DNA from: Ruminiclostridium sp.
GTDB lineage: Bacteria > Bacillota_A > Clostridia > Oscillospirales > Oscillospiraceae
Length of the DNA: 10,494 bases
Reading direction: 5' to 3'
Assembly (NCBI GenBank): GCA_017521345.1
Contig: JAFXCU010000023.1
Location: 1 to 10,494, forward strand
Below the pieces are notes generated by a model. It saw only the letters and a program-made list of their open reading frames with translations, searched no databases and was not told where the DNA came from. This document shows positions 1 through 5,318 of this stretch, in pieces. The position numbers were made by a program, and so were the translations under genes. Numbering within the stretch: the first letter of the stretch is position 1; every line of letters begins with the position of its first letter.

Positions 1-228
1 GGCCAGGTCGCTGTCGCCCTTGGTGAAGCGGTAGATCTGCTTCTCGGTCTCGCCGCCGCCCTTGGCCAGCAGGATCTCGGCGGACTCGATGACAGGGGTA
101 TCCAGGGGGGTAAAGCCGTACAGGGAATAGGTACGGCGCAGGCTCTCCAGCATCCGCTCAAACTGGGTCTGGGGGCCAGGGAGCAGTTCCATAAAGCCGG
201 ACAGGGTCCGGGGTTTCATCCGTTCCAT
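1..228 (-). CDS. hisS: Histidyl-tRNA synthetase, N-terminal 76 codons (cut by window edge)
   Basis: HisRS is the class II synthetase that attaches histidine to tRNA-His in the cytoplasm. Only the first 76 residues are visible; the gene runs off the left edge. Residues 8-18 (TLSGFMELLPG) are the HisRS-type entry segment. Residues 34-58 (YSLYGFTPLDTPVIES, then EILLAKGG) fit motif 1 of the class II core, and residues 65-76 (QIYRFTKGDSDLA) fit the strand leading to the usual LR(P/F) motif, in the RFTKGDSDLA style seen in some Clostridia and actinobacteria. The ATG at 228 is chosen because a GAGG ribosome binding site lies 8 nt upstream; an in-frame ATG at 219 has a poorer site. A 250-base hairpin-rich gap separates it from mgsA. 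I saw no T-box signature (AGGGTGGNACCGCG type) in the leader, so any tRNA-controlled regulation is not evident. Confidence 0.88.
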   Translation of the reverse strand, partial: MERMKPRTLSGFMELLPGPQTQFERMLESLRRTYSLYGFTPLDTPVIESAEILLAKGGGETEKQIYRFTKGDSDLA

Positions 229-254
229 AGGAAGGACCTCACTTTCTTTTTTTG

Positions 255-475
255 ACTTTTTGAACCCGCTGCTCTGGGCTTCAAAAAGTGAAGGATTGCA
301 GCCCGACCCGCGCCCGGCCAAAGGCCGGTCACTCTCGGGCTGAGAAGAATTTTTTGCCCGGCACAGGTCCGTGCAAAAAATGTATTGTATTTTATTCCGC
401 CGTCTGCGGACAGCGGAATTCTGCGAAGCGTTTCAGGCAAGGCACGGGCGCTGTTTGAACATTGGCAACGTGCCT
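255..475. repeat. Row of five hairpins in the mgsA-hisS gap
   Basis: No gene is supported between 229 and 483. The stretch is built of consecutive inverted repeats. (1) 255-289: arms ACTTTTTGAA/TTCAAAAAGT with an inner CCC/GGG. (2) 299-342: arms CAGCCCGA/TCGGGCTG enclosing CCGGCC-AAA-GGCCGG at 314-328. (3) 349-381: arms ATTTTTTGC/GCAAAAAAT with inner CGG/CCG. (4) 394-419: arms ATTCCGC/GCGGAAT with inner GTC/GAC. (5) 440-475: arms AGGCACG/CGTGCCT with a 22-base loop. The open reading frame that crosses this block is explained by the repeats. It may be an interspersed intergenic repeat or the structured leader of hisS. Confidence 0.7.
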
Positions 476-483
476 AATACCTT

Positions 484-529
484 AAAAATGCGTCTTCGTC
501 CCTGATTCCCGGAACGAGGACGCATTTTT
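484..529 (-). terminator. Intrinsic terminator after mgsA
   Basis: The arms are AAAAATGCGTC-T-TCGT and, on the other side, ACGA-G-GACGCATTTTT, giving a long stem with one G-T pair around the loop. Read on the minus strand, the stem begins 12 bases after the mgsA stop codon and ends in TTTTT, so it closes the minD-mgsA transcript. Flanking A and T runs on both sides mean it could also work on the plus strand. Confidence 0.85.
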
Positions 530-541
530 GCTTATCGATTC

Positions 542-958
542 TTACACCGTGACCGGTTTCAGAGACGGATTGACGATCTCTCTCCAATCCAGGTCGCCCC
601 GCTCCAGGCCGTGAATCAGGATCTCAGCCGTGGCCACGTTGGTGGCAAAGGGGATGTTATACTGGTCGCACATCTGGTTGATGTACTTCAGATCGGGGTC
701 CAGGTCGCTGGACCGGGGATCGGAGAAGAACAGCACCATATCGATCTCGTTATAGGCGATCCGTGCGCCGATCTGCTGGCTGCCGCCGTGGGCGTGGGAC
801 AGGAAGAGGCGGACGGGCAAGCCGGTGGCTTCCGCAACAAGACGGCCGGTGGTGTTGGTGGCGCAGACCGTATGCTTGGACAGGATGCCGCAGTAAGCGA
901 TACAGAACTGGACCATCAGTTCCTTCTTGTGGTCATGGCTCATCAATGCGATATTCAT
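542..958 (-). CDS. mgsA: Methylglyoxal synthase homologue with altered active site
   Basis: The 138-residue product aligns end to end with methylglyoxal synthase, which turns dihydroxyacetone phosphate into methylglyoxal and phosphate in a glycolytic bypass. Family features kept: HDHKK at 8-12, ATxTTG at 33-38, GGxQQIGA at 58-65, FFxDP at 77-81 (Asp80, matching E. coli Asp91), DPD at 87-89 (matching Asp101), NIPxATNVATAE at 101-112 and the C-terminal HGLERGDLDWR. Features changed: the family GGDQ is GGSQ here, so the catalytic base (E. coli Asp71) is Ser60. The residue matching His98 is Leu86, SGP is SHA, and TGTTG is TNTTG. Known: minC-minD-mgsA neighbourhoods are common in Clostridia; here mgsA follows minD by 75 bases. 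Ribosome binding site AAAGGA lies about 10 nt upstream. The family call is firm; activity as a methylglyoxal synthase is doubtful. Confidence 0.8.
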   Translation of the reverse strand: MNIALMSHDHKKELMVQFCIAYCGILSKHTVCATNTTGRLVAEATGLPVRLFLSHAHGGSQQIGARIAYNEIDMVLFFSDPRSSDLDPDLKYINQMCDQYNIPFATNVATAEILIHGLERGDLDWREIVNPSLKPVTV

Positions 959-980
959 TACAGGCTCATCCTTTCGCTGC

Positions 981-1002
981 GCACCTCCGCAAGGAGGGGT
1001 GC
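981..1002. other. Small hairpin between minD and mgsA
   Basis: The plus strand has GCACCTCC, loop GCAA, then GGAGG-GG-TGC, an 8-bp stem with a two-base bulge. On the minus-strand transcript it lies about 20 nt upstream of the mgsA ribosome binding site and has no U-run, so it is not a terminator. Its own GGAGG, paired in the stem, could act as a decoy or affect mgsA translation; this is speculation. Confidence 0.4.
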
Positions 1003-1033
1003 TTGATTGAATACGAGAAATGGTCCCTCTGAT

Positions 1034-1774
1034 TTACCAGCGGGGGATCTTCATGAGGGGCACCTGCTCGCCGGTGAGCCGGCGGGCGATGTTTCCAAAG
1101 GCCTGGGCGGCACCCTTTCCGGTGTCTGCCAGAATCTGTCCTCTGCCCGATGCCAGCTGGACCTGGGCATCCTCCGGCACCAGACCCAGCAGGGGCAGGC
1201 CGGCGGTGTCCATGGCGTGGTCGATGGTGGTCTCCATCTTTTTCAGCAGGGGCCGGCGCACCCGGTTGACCACCAGATGGACGGTCTCCAGATGGGCCAG
1301 CTGGGTGACCACCCGCTGGGCATCCCGCAGGGAAGAGGGGTCGCTCACCGCCACCACCACGGCCCGGTCTGCGCCGCAGACGGCCAGCCGGAAGCCCTGG
1401 CCCAGACCGGCGGGACAGTCGATGAGGATGTAGTCATACACCTCTCTGGCCTGGTCCAGCATGGCCCGGAACCCTTCCTCCCCGGAGAACTCTTCCGGAA
1501 GGGTCAGGGGGGCGGTGAGAAGGGACAGATTGGAAACGGTGGGGTGGGGAGCAACCGCCCGGTCCAGTTCACACCGGCCGGACATCACGTCGGTAAAATC
1601 CATCAGGGCGGCGTCGGTCATGCCCAGGGTGATATCCAGGTTCCGAAGACCGATATCCCCGTCGATGCACAGGACCTTGCTCCCCCGGCGGGCCAGGGCT
1701 GCCCCGATGCCGCCGGTGAGGGAGGTCTTCCCCGTGCCGCCTTTTCCGGATGTGATGACGATTACAGTGCCCAC
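1034..1774 (-). CDS. minD: MinD-like septum-site ParA-family ATPase, lacking C-terminal membrane helix
   Basis: MinD is a membrane-cycling ATPase that, with MinC, stops division at wrong sites. The deviant Walker A box KGGTGKT is at residues 11-17, the switch-like IGLRNLD at 41-47, and DYILIDCPAG at about 114-123, where MinD normally reads DYVLIDCPAGIE. These place it with MinD rather than Soj. An ATG exists at 1780, but GGGAGGA abuts it directly; the GTG at 1774 has a proper 7-nt gap and gives (M)GTVIVITSGKGG, the usual MinD start. The product is 246 residues. The chain stops at NIARRLTGEQVPLMKIPRW, so it lacks roughly the last 20 residues that form the membrane-binding helix in Bacillus MinD; no frame downstream restores it. 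minC and minE are not adjacent. It follows rsmG by 88 bases and is followed by mgsA. It could be a MinD paralogue with another job. Confidence 0.82.
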   Translation of the reverse strand: MGTVIVITSGKGGTGKTSLTGGIGAALARRGSKVLCIDGDIGLRNLDITLGMTDAALMDFTDVMSGRCELDRAVAPHPTVSNLSLLTAPLTLPEEFSGEEGFRAMLDQAREVYDYILIDCPAGLGQGFRLAVCGADRAVVVAVSDPSSLRDAQRVVTQLAHLETVHLVVNRVRRPLLKKMETTIDHAMDTAGLPLLGLVPEDAQVQLASGRGQILADTGKGAAQAFGNIARRLTGEQVPLMKIPRW

Positions 1775-1803
1775 TGCCATTCCTCCCGAAAACTATCTCA
1801 TAC

Positions 1804-1832
1804 AGTTTAGCACATTTCCATGAATCGTGCAA
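1804..1832 (-). promoter_or_regulatory. Possible minD promoter
   Basis: On the minus strand TTGCAC (1827-1832) and TAAACT (1804-1809) are separated by exactly 17 bases. Match to consensus is 3/6 and 4/6. The same TTGCAC hexamer occurs again 14 bases further upstream (1841-1846). No terminator follows rsmG, so minD may also be read through from the mscL-rsmG transcript. Confidence 0.35.
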
Positions 1833-1862
1833 CTATTTTTGTGCAAAACCCACGAAAATCTG

Positions 1863-2582
1863 TCAAATCTTCGCCTCTTTGATCTTGGTCCACTTTCGGG
1901 GATACCCCTTGGGGGTGGGCCGACCCTTATAAACGGTGACGATGCGGTGGAAGACGTCGGTGTCGGGCAGCTTGTAATCCATCACGAAGGGCTTGTCGCC
2001 CCCCAGGGTGTGGATGATCTTCTCGGCAGCCTCAATCTCCTCGTCGGTCTTGTTGCTCTTCATGGCCATGAACATGCCGCCCACCTTTACATAGGGCAGG
2101 CAGAGCTCGGCCAGCATGGGCATGGAGGCCAGGGCCCGGGAGACCGCCAGGTCATAGCTGTCCCGGAAGTCCTTCTTGTGGGAGAACTCCTCGGCACGGC
2201 CCTTGACAAAGGTGACGCCGGTGAGACCCAGTTCCCCGGAGACCTCTTCCAGCCAGTCCATGCGCTTGCCCAGGGTGTCCAGGAGGGTCAGCTGGATGGA
2301 GGGCTCCAGGATCTTCAGCACCAGGCCGGGGAAGCCCCCGCCGGTGCCCACGTCGATGACCTTCTTCCCCCCAAAGACCTTGGAGGGGAGAAGGGCGGCG
2401 CTGTCCAGGAAGTGGAGGGTGACCACGTCGGCCGGGTCGGTGATGGCGGTCAGGTTCATGACCTGGTTCTTCTCCAGCAGCCGGTCGCAGTAGAGGGCCA
2501 GCTGGTCGATCTGCCCCTGGGTGGGGGAGAGACCCAGACGGGCCAGTCCCTCGGCCAGTTTGCGTTTCAGTTCTTCCGTCAT
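1863..2582 (-). CDS. rsmG: 16S rRNA (guanine-527-N7)-methyltransferase RsmG (GidB)
   Basis: RsmG uses S-adenosylmethionine to methylate N7 of G527 (E. coli numbering) in 16S rRNA, at the decoding site; loss gives low-level streptomycin resistance in several bacteria. The product has 239 residues, the usual Firmicutes length. The SAM-binding loop DVGTGGGFPG sits at 77-86, followed by LTLLDTLGKRMDWLEEV (98-114), the family's motif binding the ribose edge of SAM. The N-terminal helical segment has KNQVMNLTAITDP at 38-50, and SRALASM lies in the core near 148. The ATG is firm: AAAGGAGG sits 6 nt upstream and overlaps the stop codon of the small membrane protein gene before it. That places rsmG as the third gene of mscL-(small gene)-rsmG. 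In many Firmicutes rsmG lies next to parA and parB; here serS, mscL and two unknown genes lie between them. Confidence 0.96.
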   Translation of the reverse strand: MTEELKRKLAEGLARLGLSPTQGQIDQLALYCDRLLEKNQVMNLTAITDPADVVTLHFLDSAALLPSKVFGGKKVIDVGTGGGFPGLVLKILEPSIQLTLLDTLGKRMDWLEEVSGELGLTGVTFVKGRAEEFSHKKDFRDSYDLAVSRALASMPMLAELCLPYVKVGGMFMAMKSNKTDEEIEAAEKIIHTLGGDKPFVMDYKLPDTDVFHRIVTVYKGRPTPKGYPRKWTKIKEAKI

Positions 2583-2594
2583 GGGGCGCCTCCT

Positions 2595-2774
2595 TTACCA
2601 GTTGATGATCTGCCCGGAATAGAACACGTAGAAGTACCCCAGGGTCAGGGCGATCATGGCGGCAATGCCGATCCAGGCCTTGATGCGGGTCTTCTTGTCA
2701 TAGGGCTTATAGCTGGGCTCCCGGTTCTCATCCAGCAGGGGAGAGTTCACCTGGGGATCCTTCTTATCAGCCAT
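2595..2774 (-). CDS. 59-residue single-pass membrane protein coupled to mscL, function unknown
   Basis: I do not recognise this family. The product starts MADKKDPQVNSPLLDENREP, has a charged, tyrosine-containing stretch ending KKTRIK at about 27-32, then one hydrophobic segment at about 33-53 (WIGIAAMIALTLGYFYVFY) and a short tail SGQIINW. The positive charges before the segment predict N-terminus inside and a very short outer tail. Evidence that it is real: AAGGAG lies 7 nt before the ATG, the ATG overlaps the mscL stop by 8 nt, and the stop codon overlaps the ribosome binding site of rsmG, so it is embedded in a tight three-gene operon. Coupling to mscL suggests, but does not show, a role at the membrane with the channel. 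Its length makes it easy to miss in automatic annotation. Confidence 0.85.
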   Translation of the reverse strand: MADKKDPQVNSPLLDENREPSYKPYDKKTRIKAWIGIAAMIALTLGYFYVFYSGQIINW

Positions 2775-3255
2775 TCTTCTGCTCCTTCAGCAGGTCGCGG
2801 ATCTCGGTGAGGAGCTTTTCCTCAGCGGAGGGCTCGGGGGGAGCGGCCTCTTCGGCTGCTGCGGCTTCCTCTTCCTCCTTCTTGCGCAGGGCTTCCATCT
2901 TGCTCTTGGTGCCCAGCAGGACTTTCAGGAAGAGGAAGACCACCAGTGCCACCAGCAGGAAGTCCACGATGGTGGACAGGAAGGTTCCGATGCCGATGGC
3001 CACCAGAGGCGTGACCACTTCACCGGCCTCGTTGAGGACCTCGGGCTGGAGGACGATGTTGTACTTGGACAGGTCGGATGCACCGATGAAATAGCCGATG
3101 GCGGGCATGACCACGTCGTTGACCAGGGAGGTGGTGATCTTGCCGAAGGCGGTGGCAATGATGACACCGACGGCCATGTCGATCACGTTGCCCTTGGTGA
3201 TAAAGGCCTTGAACTCGTCAATGAAGCCCTTTGCCTTGTCCTTAGGATTTGCCAT
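2767..3255 (-). CDS. mscL: Large-conductance mechanosensitive channel MscL
   Basis: MscL is a pentameric inner-membrane pore that opens under high membrane tension to release solutes on osmotic downshock. The product is 162 residues, longer than the 136-residue E. coli protein. The signature FKAFITKGNVIDMAVGVII (15-33) covers the N-terminal helix and start of TM1, which continues through TAFGKITTSLVNDVVMP. A periplasmic loop at about 59-82 is followed by TM2 at about 84-113. The extra length is a Glu/Ala/Pro linker (127-145), and the C-terminal bundle helix EEKLLTEIRDLLKEQ (145-159) closely matches the E. coli one. AAAGGA lies about 9 nt before the ATG. A possible -10 (TATAGT) sits about 20 nt further upstream, but no good -35 was found. 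The gene begins just after an 82-bp palindromic element and its stop overlaps the next gene by 8 nt. Confidence 0.97.
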   Translation of the reverse strand: MANPKDKAKGFIDEFKAFITKGNVIDMAVGVIIATAFGKITTSLVNDVVMPAIGYFIGASDLSKYNIVLQPEVLNEAGEVVTPLVAIGIGTFLSTIVDFLLVALVVFLFLKVLLGTKSKMEALRKKEEEEAAAAEEAAPPEPSAEEKLLTEIRDLLKEQKNG

Positions 3256-3307
3256 GATGTTCGTTCCTTTCTATACTATAAATAGACTAAGCATCCTTGG
3301 AACGAGT

Positions 3308-3389
3308 ATGTAGGGGCGGCTATCAGCCGCCCGCACCTGCGATACCGGAAATCGGCAGGTACCCGGGCGGATATTATCCGCCCCTACAT
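3308..3389. repeat. 82-bp cloverleaf-like palindromic element between serS and mscL
   Basis: The terminal inverted repeats are 12 bp and perfect: ATGTAGGGGCGG (3308-3319) and CCGCCCCTACAT (3378-3389). Three hairpins lie between or overlap the ends: GGGCGGCT-ATC-AGCCGCCC (3314-3332), ACCTGC...GCAGGT with inner GAT/ATC (3335-3360), and GGGCGGAT-ATT-ATCCGCCC (3365-3383). The outer flanks also pair, CCTTGG (3295-3300) with CCAAGG (3397-3402). No open frame of note. The form fits a non-autonomous miniature element or REP-like palindrome. Its position, 24 bases after the serS stop, means it could also end or stabilise the serS mRNA. Confidence 0.8.
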
Positions 3390-3413
3390 GCCTTGACCAA
3401 GGTATCGCAGGAT

Positions 3414-4703
3414 TTACTTCTTGGTGATGACTTCCAGGCCGCCCAGGTACTTCTGCAGGACCTCGGGCACCTTAATGCTGCCGTCCTTTAATTGGTTCTG
3501 CTCGACCATGGCGGGGAAGATGCGGCTGGTGGCCAGGCCGGAGCCGTTCAGGGTGTGCATGAACTCGGGCTTGCCGGTGGACTCACGGCGGAAACGCATG
3601 TTGCCGCGGCGTGCCTGGTAGTCACGGGCGTTGGAGACAGAGGAGACTTCCTTATAGCCCTGCATGGAGGGGATCTGGATCTCGATGTCGTAAGTGCGTG
3701 CCATGGAGGCGGAGCAGTCGCCGGCGGCCAGCTTCACGGTGCGGAAGTGGAAGCCCAGGCCCTTCACCAGGTTTTCTGCCTTGGTGACCAGCTCGTCGAA
3801 GGCTGCGTCGGAGTCCTCGGGACGGGTGAACTGGAACATCTCCACCTTGTTGAACTGGTGGCCGCGGACCATGCCTCTTTCCTCGGCACGGGCGGAGCCT
3901 GCCTCACGGCGGAAGCAGGGGGTGTAGGCGAAGATCTTCTTGGGCAGGTCAGCCTCAGACAGGATCTCGTCACGGTACATGCTGGCGATGGCAGCCTCTG
4001 CGGTGGGCAGCCTATAGTGGACACGGTCGTCGGTGGGGTTCTGGATCTTGTAGACCTCGTCAGCGAACTTGGGGAACTGACCGGCGGTCTCGCCGCACTG
4101 GTACTCCAGCATGTGGGGGGGCAGGACGAACTCGTAGCCGTCAGCCAGGTGGGTGTCGATGAAGTAGTTCAGCAGGGCCCACTCCAGACGGGAGCCCAGG
4201 CCGGAGTACATCCAGAAGCCGGAGCCTGCCAGCTTGACACCGCGGGGGTAGTCGATCAGGCCCAGGTCGGTGCACAGGTCCACGTGGTGCTTGGGCTCGA
4301 AGTCGAACTTGTGGGGCTCGCCGAAGTAGCGCAGGGGCTCGTTGTTTTCCTTGCCGCCGGGGATCAGGTCCTCGTCGGGCAGGTTGGGCAGGGAGAGCAT
4401 CAGGGTGCGGTACTCAGCCTCCACGGTGCGCAGCTTCTCGTCGCTGGCAGCGATCTCGCTCTTGAGCTCGCCCATGCGCTTGAAGATGGGAGCGGTGTCC
4501 TCGCCGTTCTTCTTCATCTGGGGGATGGCCTTGGAGACCTTGTTCTGCTCGGCCTTCATCTGCTCCACATTGTAAATGATCTCACGGCGCTCCTTGTCCA
4601 GCTCCAGGATGCGGTCCACTTCTGCGTCGCAGTCCACTTCCTTGGCACGGAGACCGGCCTTGACTTTGTCGGGATCTTCCTTGATTCTCTTAATGTCCAG
4701 CAT
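3414..4703 (-). CDS. serS: Seryl-tRNA synthetase
   Basis: SerRS charges tRNA-Ser (and tRNA-Sec where present) with serine. The 429-residue product has the full layout: an N-terminal two-helix coiled arm (about 27-105) ending LMLSLPNLPDEDLIPGG, motif 1 around 165-195, the serine/adenylate TAE element LPTAEA at 232-237, motif 2 FRREAGSA...RGMVRGHQFNKVEM (264-289), and motif 3 MHTLNGSGLATSR (382-394). It departs from the standard bacterial form in places: GSGFWMYSGLGSRLEWALL replaces the usual GxRFYYLKGxGARLExAL, and SSVSNARDYQARRGN replaces SSCSNCTDFQARRxN. I take this as a lineage-specific Clostridia form, not damage, since the motif residues are intact. AGAGG lies 7 nt before the ATG. A parS site lies 38 bases upstream. 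No T-box was seen, and with no clear promoter in the 60-base gap the gene is probably read from parA. Confidence 0.96.
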   Translation of the reverse strand: MLDIKRIKEDPDKVKAGLRAKEVDCDAEVDRILELDKERREIIYNVEQMKAEQNKVSKAIPQMKKNGEDTAPIFKRMGELKSEIAASDEKLRTVEAEYRTLMLSLPNLPDEDLIPGGKENNEPLRYFGEPHKFDFEPKHHVDLCTDLGLIDYPRGVKLAGSGFWMYSGLGSRLEWALLNYFIDTHLADGYEFVLPPHMLEYQCGETAGQFPKFADEVYKIQNPTDDRVHYRLPTAEAAIASMYRDEILSEADLPKKIFAYTPCFRREAGSARAEERGMVRGHQFNKVEMFQFTRPEDSDAAFDELVTKAENLVKGLGFHFRTVKLAAGDCSASMARTYDIEIQIPSMQGYKEVSSVSNARDYQARRGNMRFRRESTGKPEFMHTLNGSGLATSRIFPAMVEQNQLKDGSIKVPEVLQKYLGGLEVITKK

Positions 4704-4740
4704 GGTTTTTCCTCTCCTTGAATTGGTTTCTCATTGGTGT

Positions 4741-4756
4741 TGTTTCACGTGAAACA
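4741..4756. other. parS: parS site (ParB-binding centromere sequence), copy 1
   Basis: TGTTTCACGTGAAACA is a perfect 16-bp palindrome and an exact match to the Bacillus Spo0J (ParB) site TGTTNCACGTGAAACA. ParB loads here and spreads as a CTP-dependent clamp. The site sits in the 60-base gap between the coiled-coil gene and serS, so it is also transcribed as a hairpin in the serS leader if the operon is continuous. Confidence 0.95.
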
Positions 4757-4763
4757 CTTGCTC

Positions 4764-5318
4764 TTAATTGAGCATGGCGTAGATGTCTTTGTAGGTGTCG
4801 GCGGGGGTCTTTGCGCCCTCCACCACAGATTCGTTGGGCAGATAGTCGGGAAGATCGCTCTTCTCAAACTGATCCACCAGGTCCTTGGCCTCACTATAAG
4901 AGGTGCGGACGGCTTCCTGGATCAGGCGGAGCCACTCCAGGGCCTGGGCCTGCTTTTCAGCATCAGCGGCCTTGCTCTCCAGTTCTTCCTGGGCTTTCTC
5001 CATCTGGCTGATGGTCCCCTGGGCCTGCTCCAGCTCGTACTGGAGCCGCTGGTTGTCCATCTGCAGGGTGGCGGCGTCCTGGCTTTCCTCCATGGAGGAG
5101 GTCAGGTCCTCCAGGGCCTGGTGGCTGCGCTGCTGCATGAAGAAGGACATCACCAGCAGCAGAAGGGCCACCACGAACAGGACGGCCAGGTAGACCGTCA
5201 CCGGTTTTGACTTCCGGCTGGAGATCTTGGGGGGCAGGCGGTTGATGCTCCCCTGCTTGGGGGTCTCCTGCTGTTCAGAAGACTGGGGCTCCACAGACTT
5301 GGATTCCTCGGTACTCAA
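4764..5318 (-). CDS. Single-pass membrane protein with coiled coil in the parAB operon, function unknown
   Basis: I do not recognise this 184-residue protein. A polar N-terminal tail (1-40), rich in Ser, Glu and Gln and ending with basic KISSRKSKP, is followed by one membrane segment at about 41-60 (TVYLAVLFVVALLLLVMSFF). Next comes a long heptad-like helix at about 66-130, rich in Gln, Glu, Leu and Ala. The C-terminal part (131-184) has LRLIQEAVRTSYSEAKDLVDQF and ends TYKDIYAMLN. The basic stretch before the segment predicts N-in topology, so the coiled coil would be outside the membrane. The start is TTG at 5318, overlapping the parB stop as TTGA; GGAAGGGGGG lies about 10 nt upstream and no Met codon occurs before the membrane segment. 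The overlap suggests coupled translation with parB. A link to segregation or the cell envelope is only an inference from position. Confidence 0.85.
   Translation of the reverse strand: MSTEESKSVEPQSSEQQETPKQGSINRLPPKISSRKSKPVTVYLAVLFVVALLLLVMSFFMQQRSHQALEDLTSSMEESQDAATLQMDNQRLQYELEQAQGTISQMEKAQEELESKAADAEKQAQALEWLRLIQEAVRTSYSEAKDLVDQFEKSDLPDYLPNESVVEGAKTPADTYKDIYAMLN

Noticed and set aside
216..440. 74-codon minus-strand frame upstream of hisS
   Set aside because: It runs straight through the hairpin array and into hisS in another frame; its composition is dictated by the repeats and no ribosome binding site was convincing.
229..480. T-box riboswitch before hisS
   Set aside because: The conserved T-box sequence and specifier-loop layout could not be found on the minus strand.
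1827..2810. 327-codon plus-strand frame opposite rsmG and the small membrane gene
   Set aside because: It crosses several minus-strand genes, is low in complexity and has no recognisable domain.
3308..3389. CRISPR-like repeat reading of the GGGCGG palindromes
   Set aside because: Only two copies, of different inner sequence, with no spacer series and no cas genes.
3492..4721. 409-codon plus-strand frame opposite serS
   Set aside because: It is the mirror frame of serS, rich in Gly, Val, Leu and Gln with no domain; serS on the other strand is certain.
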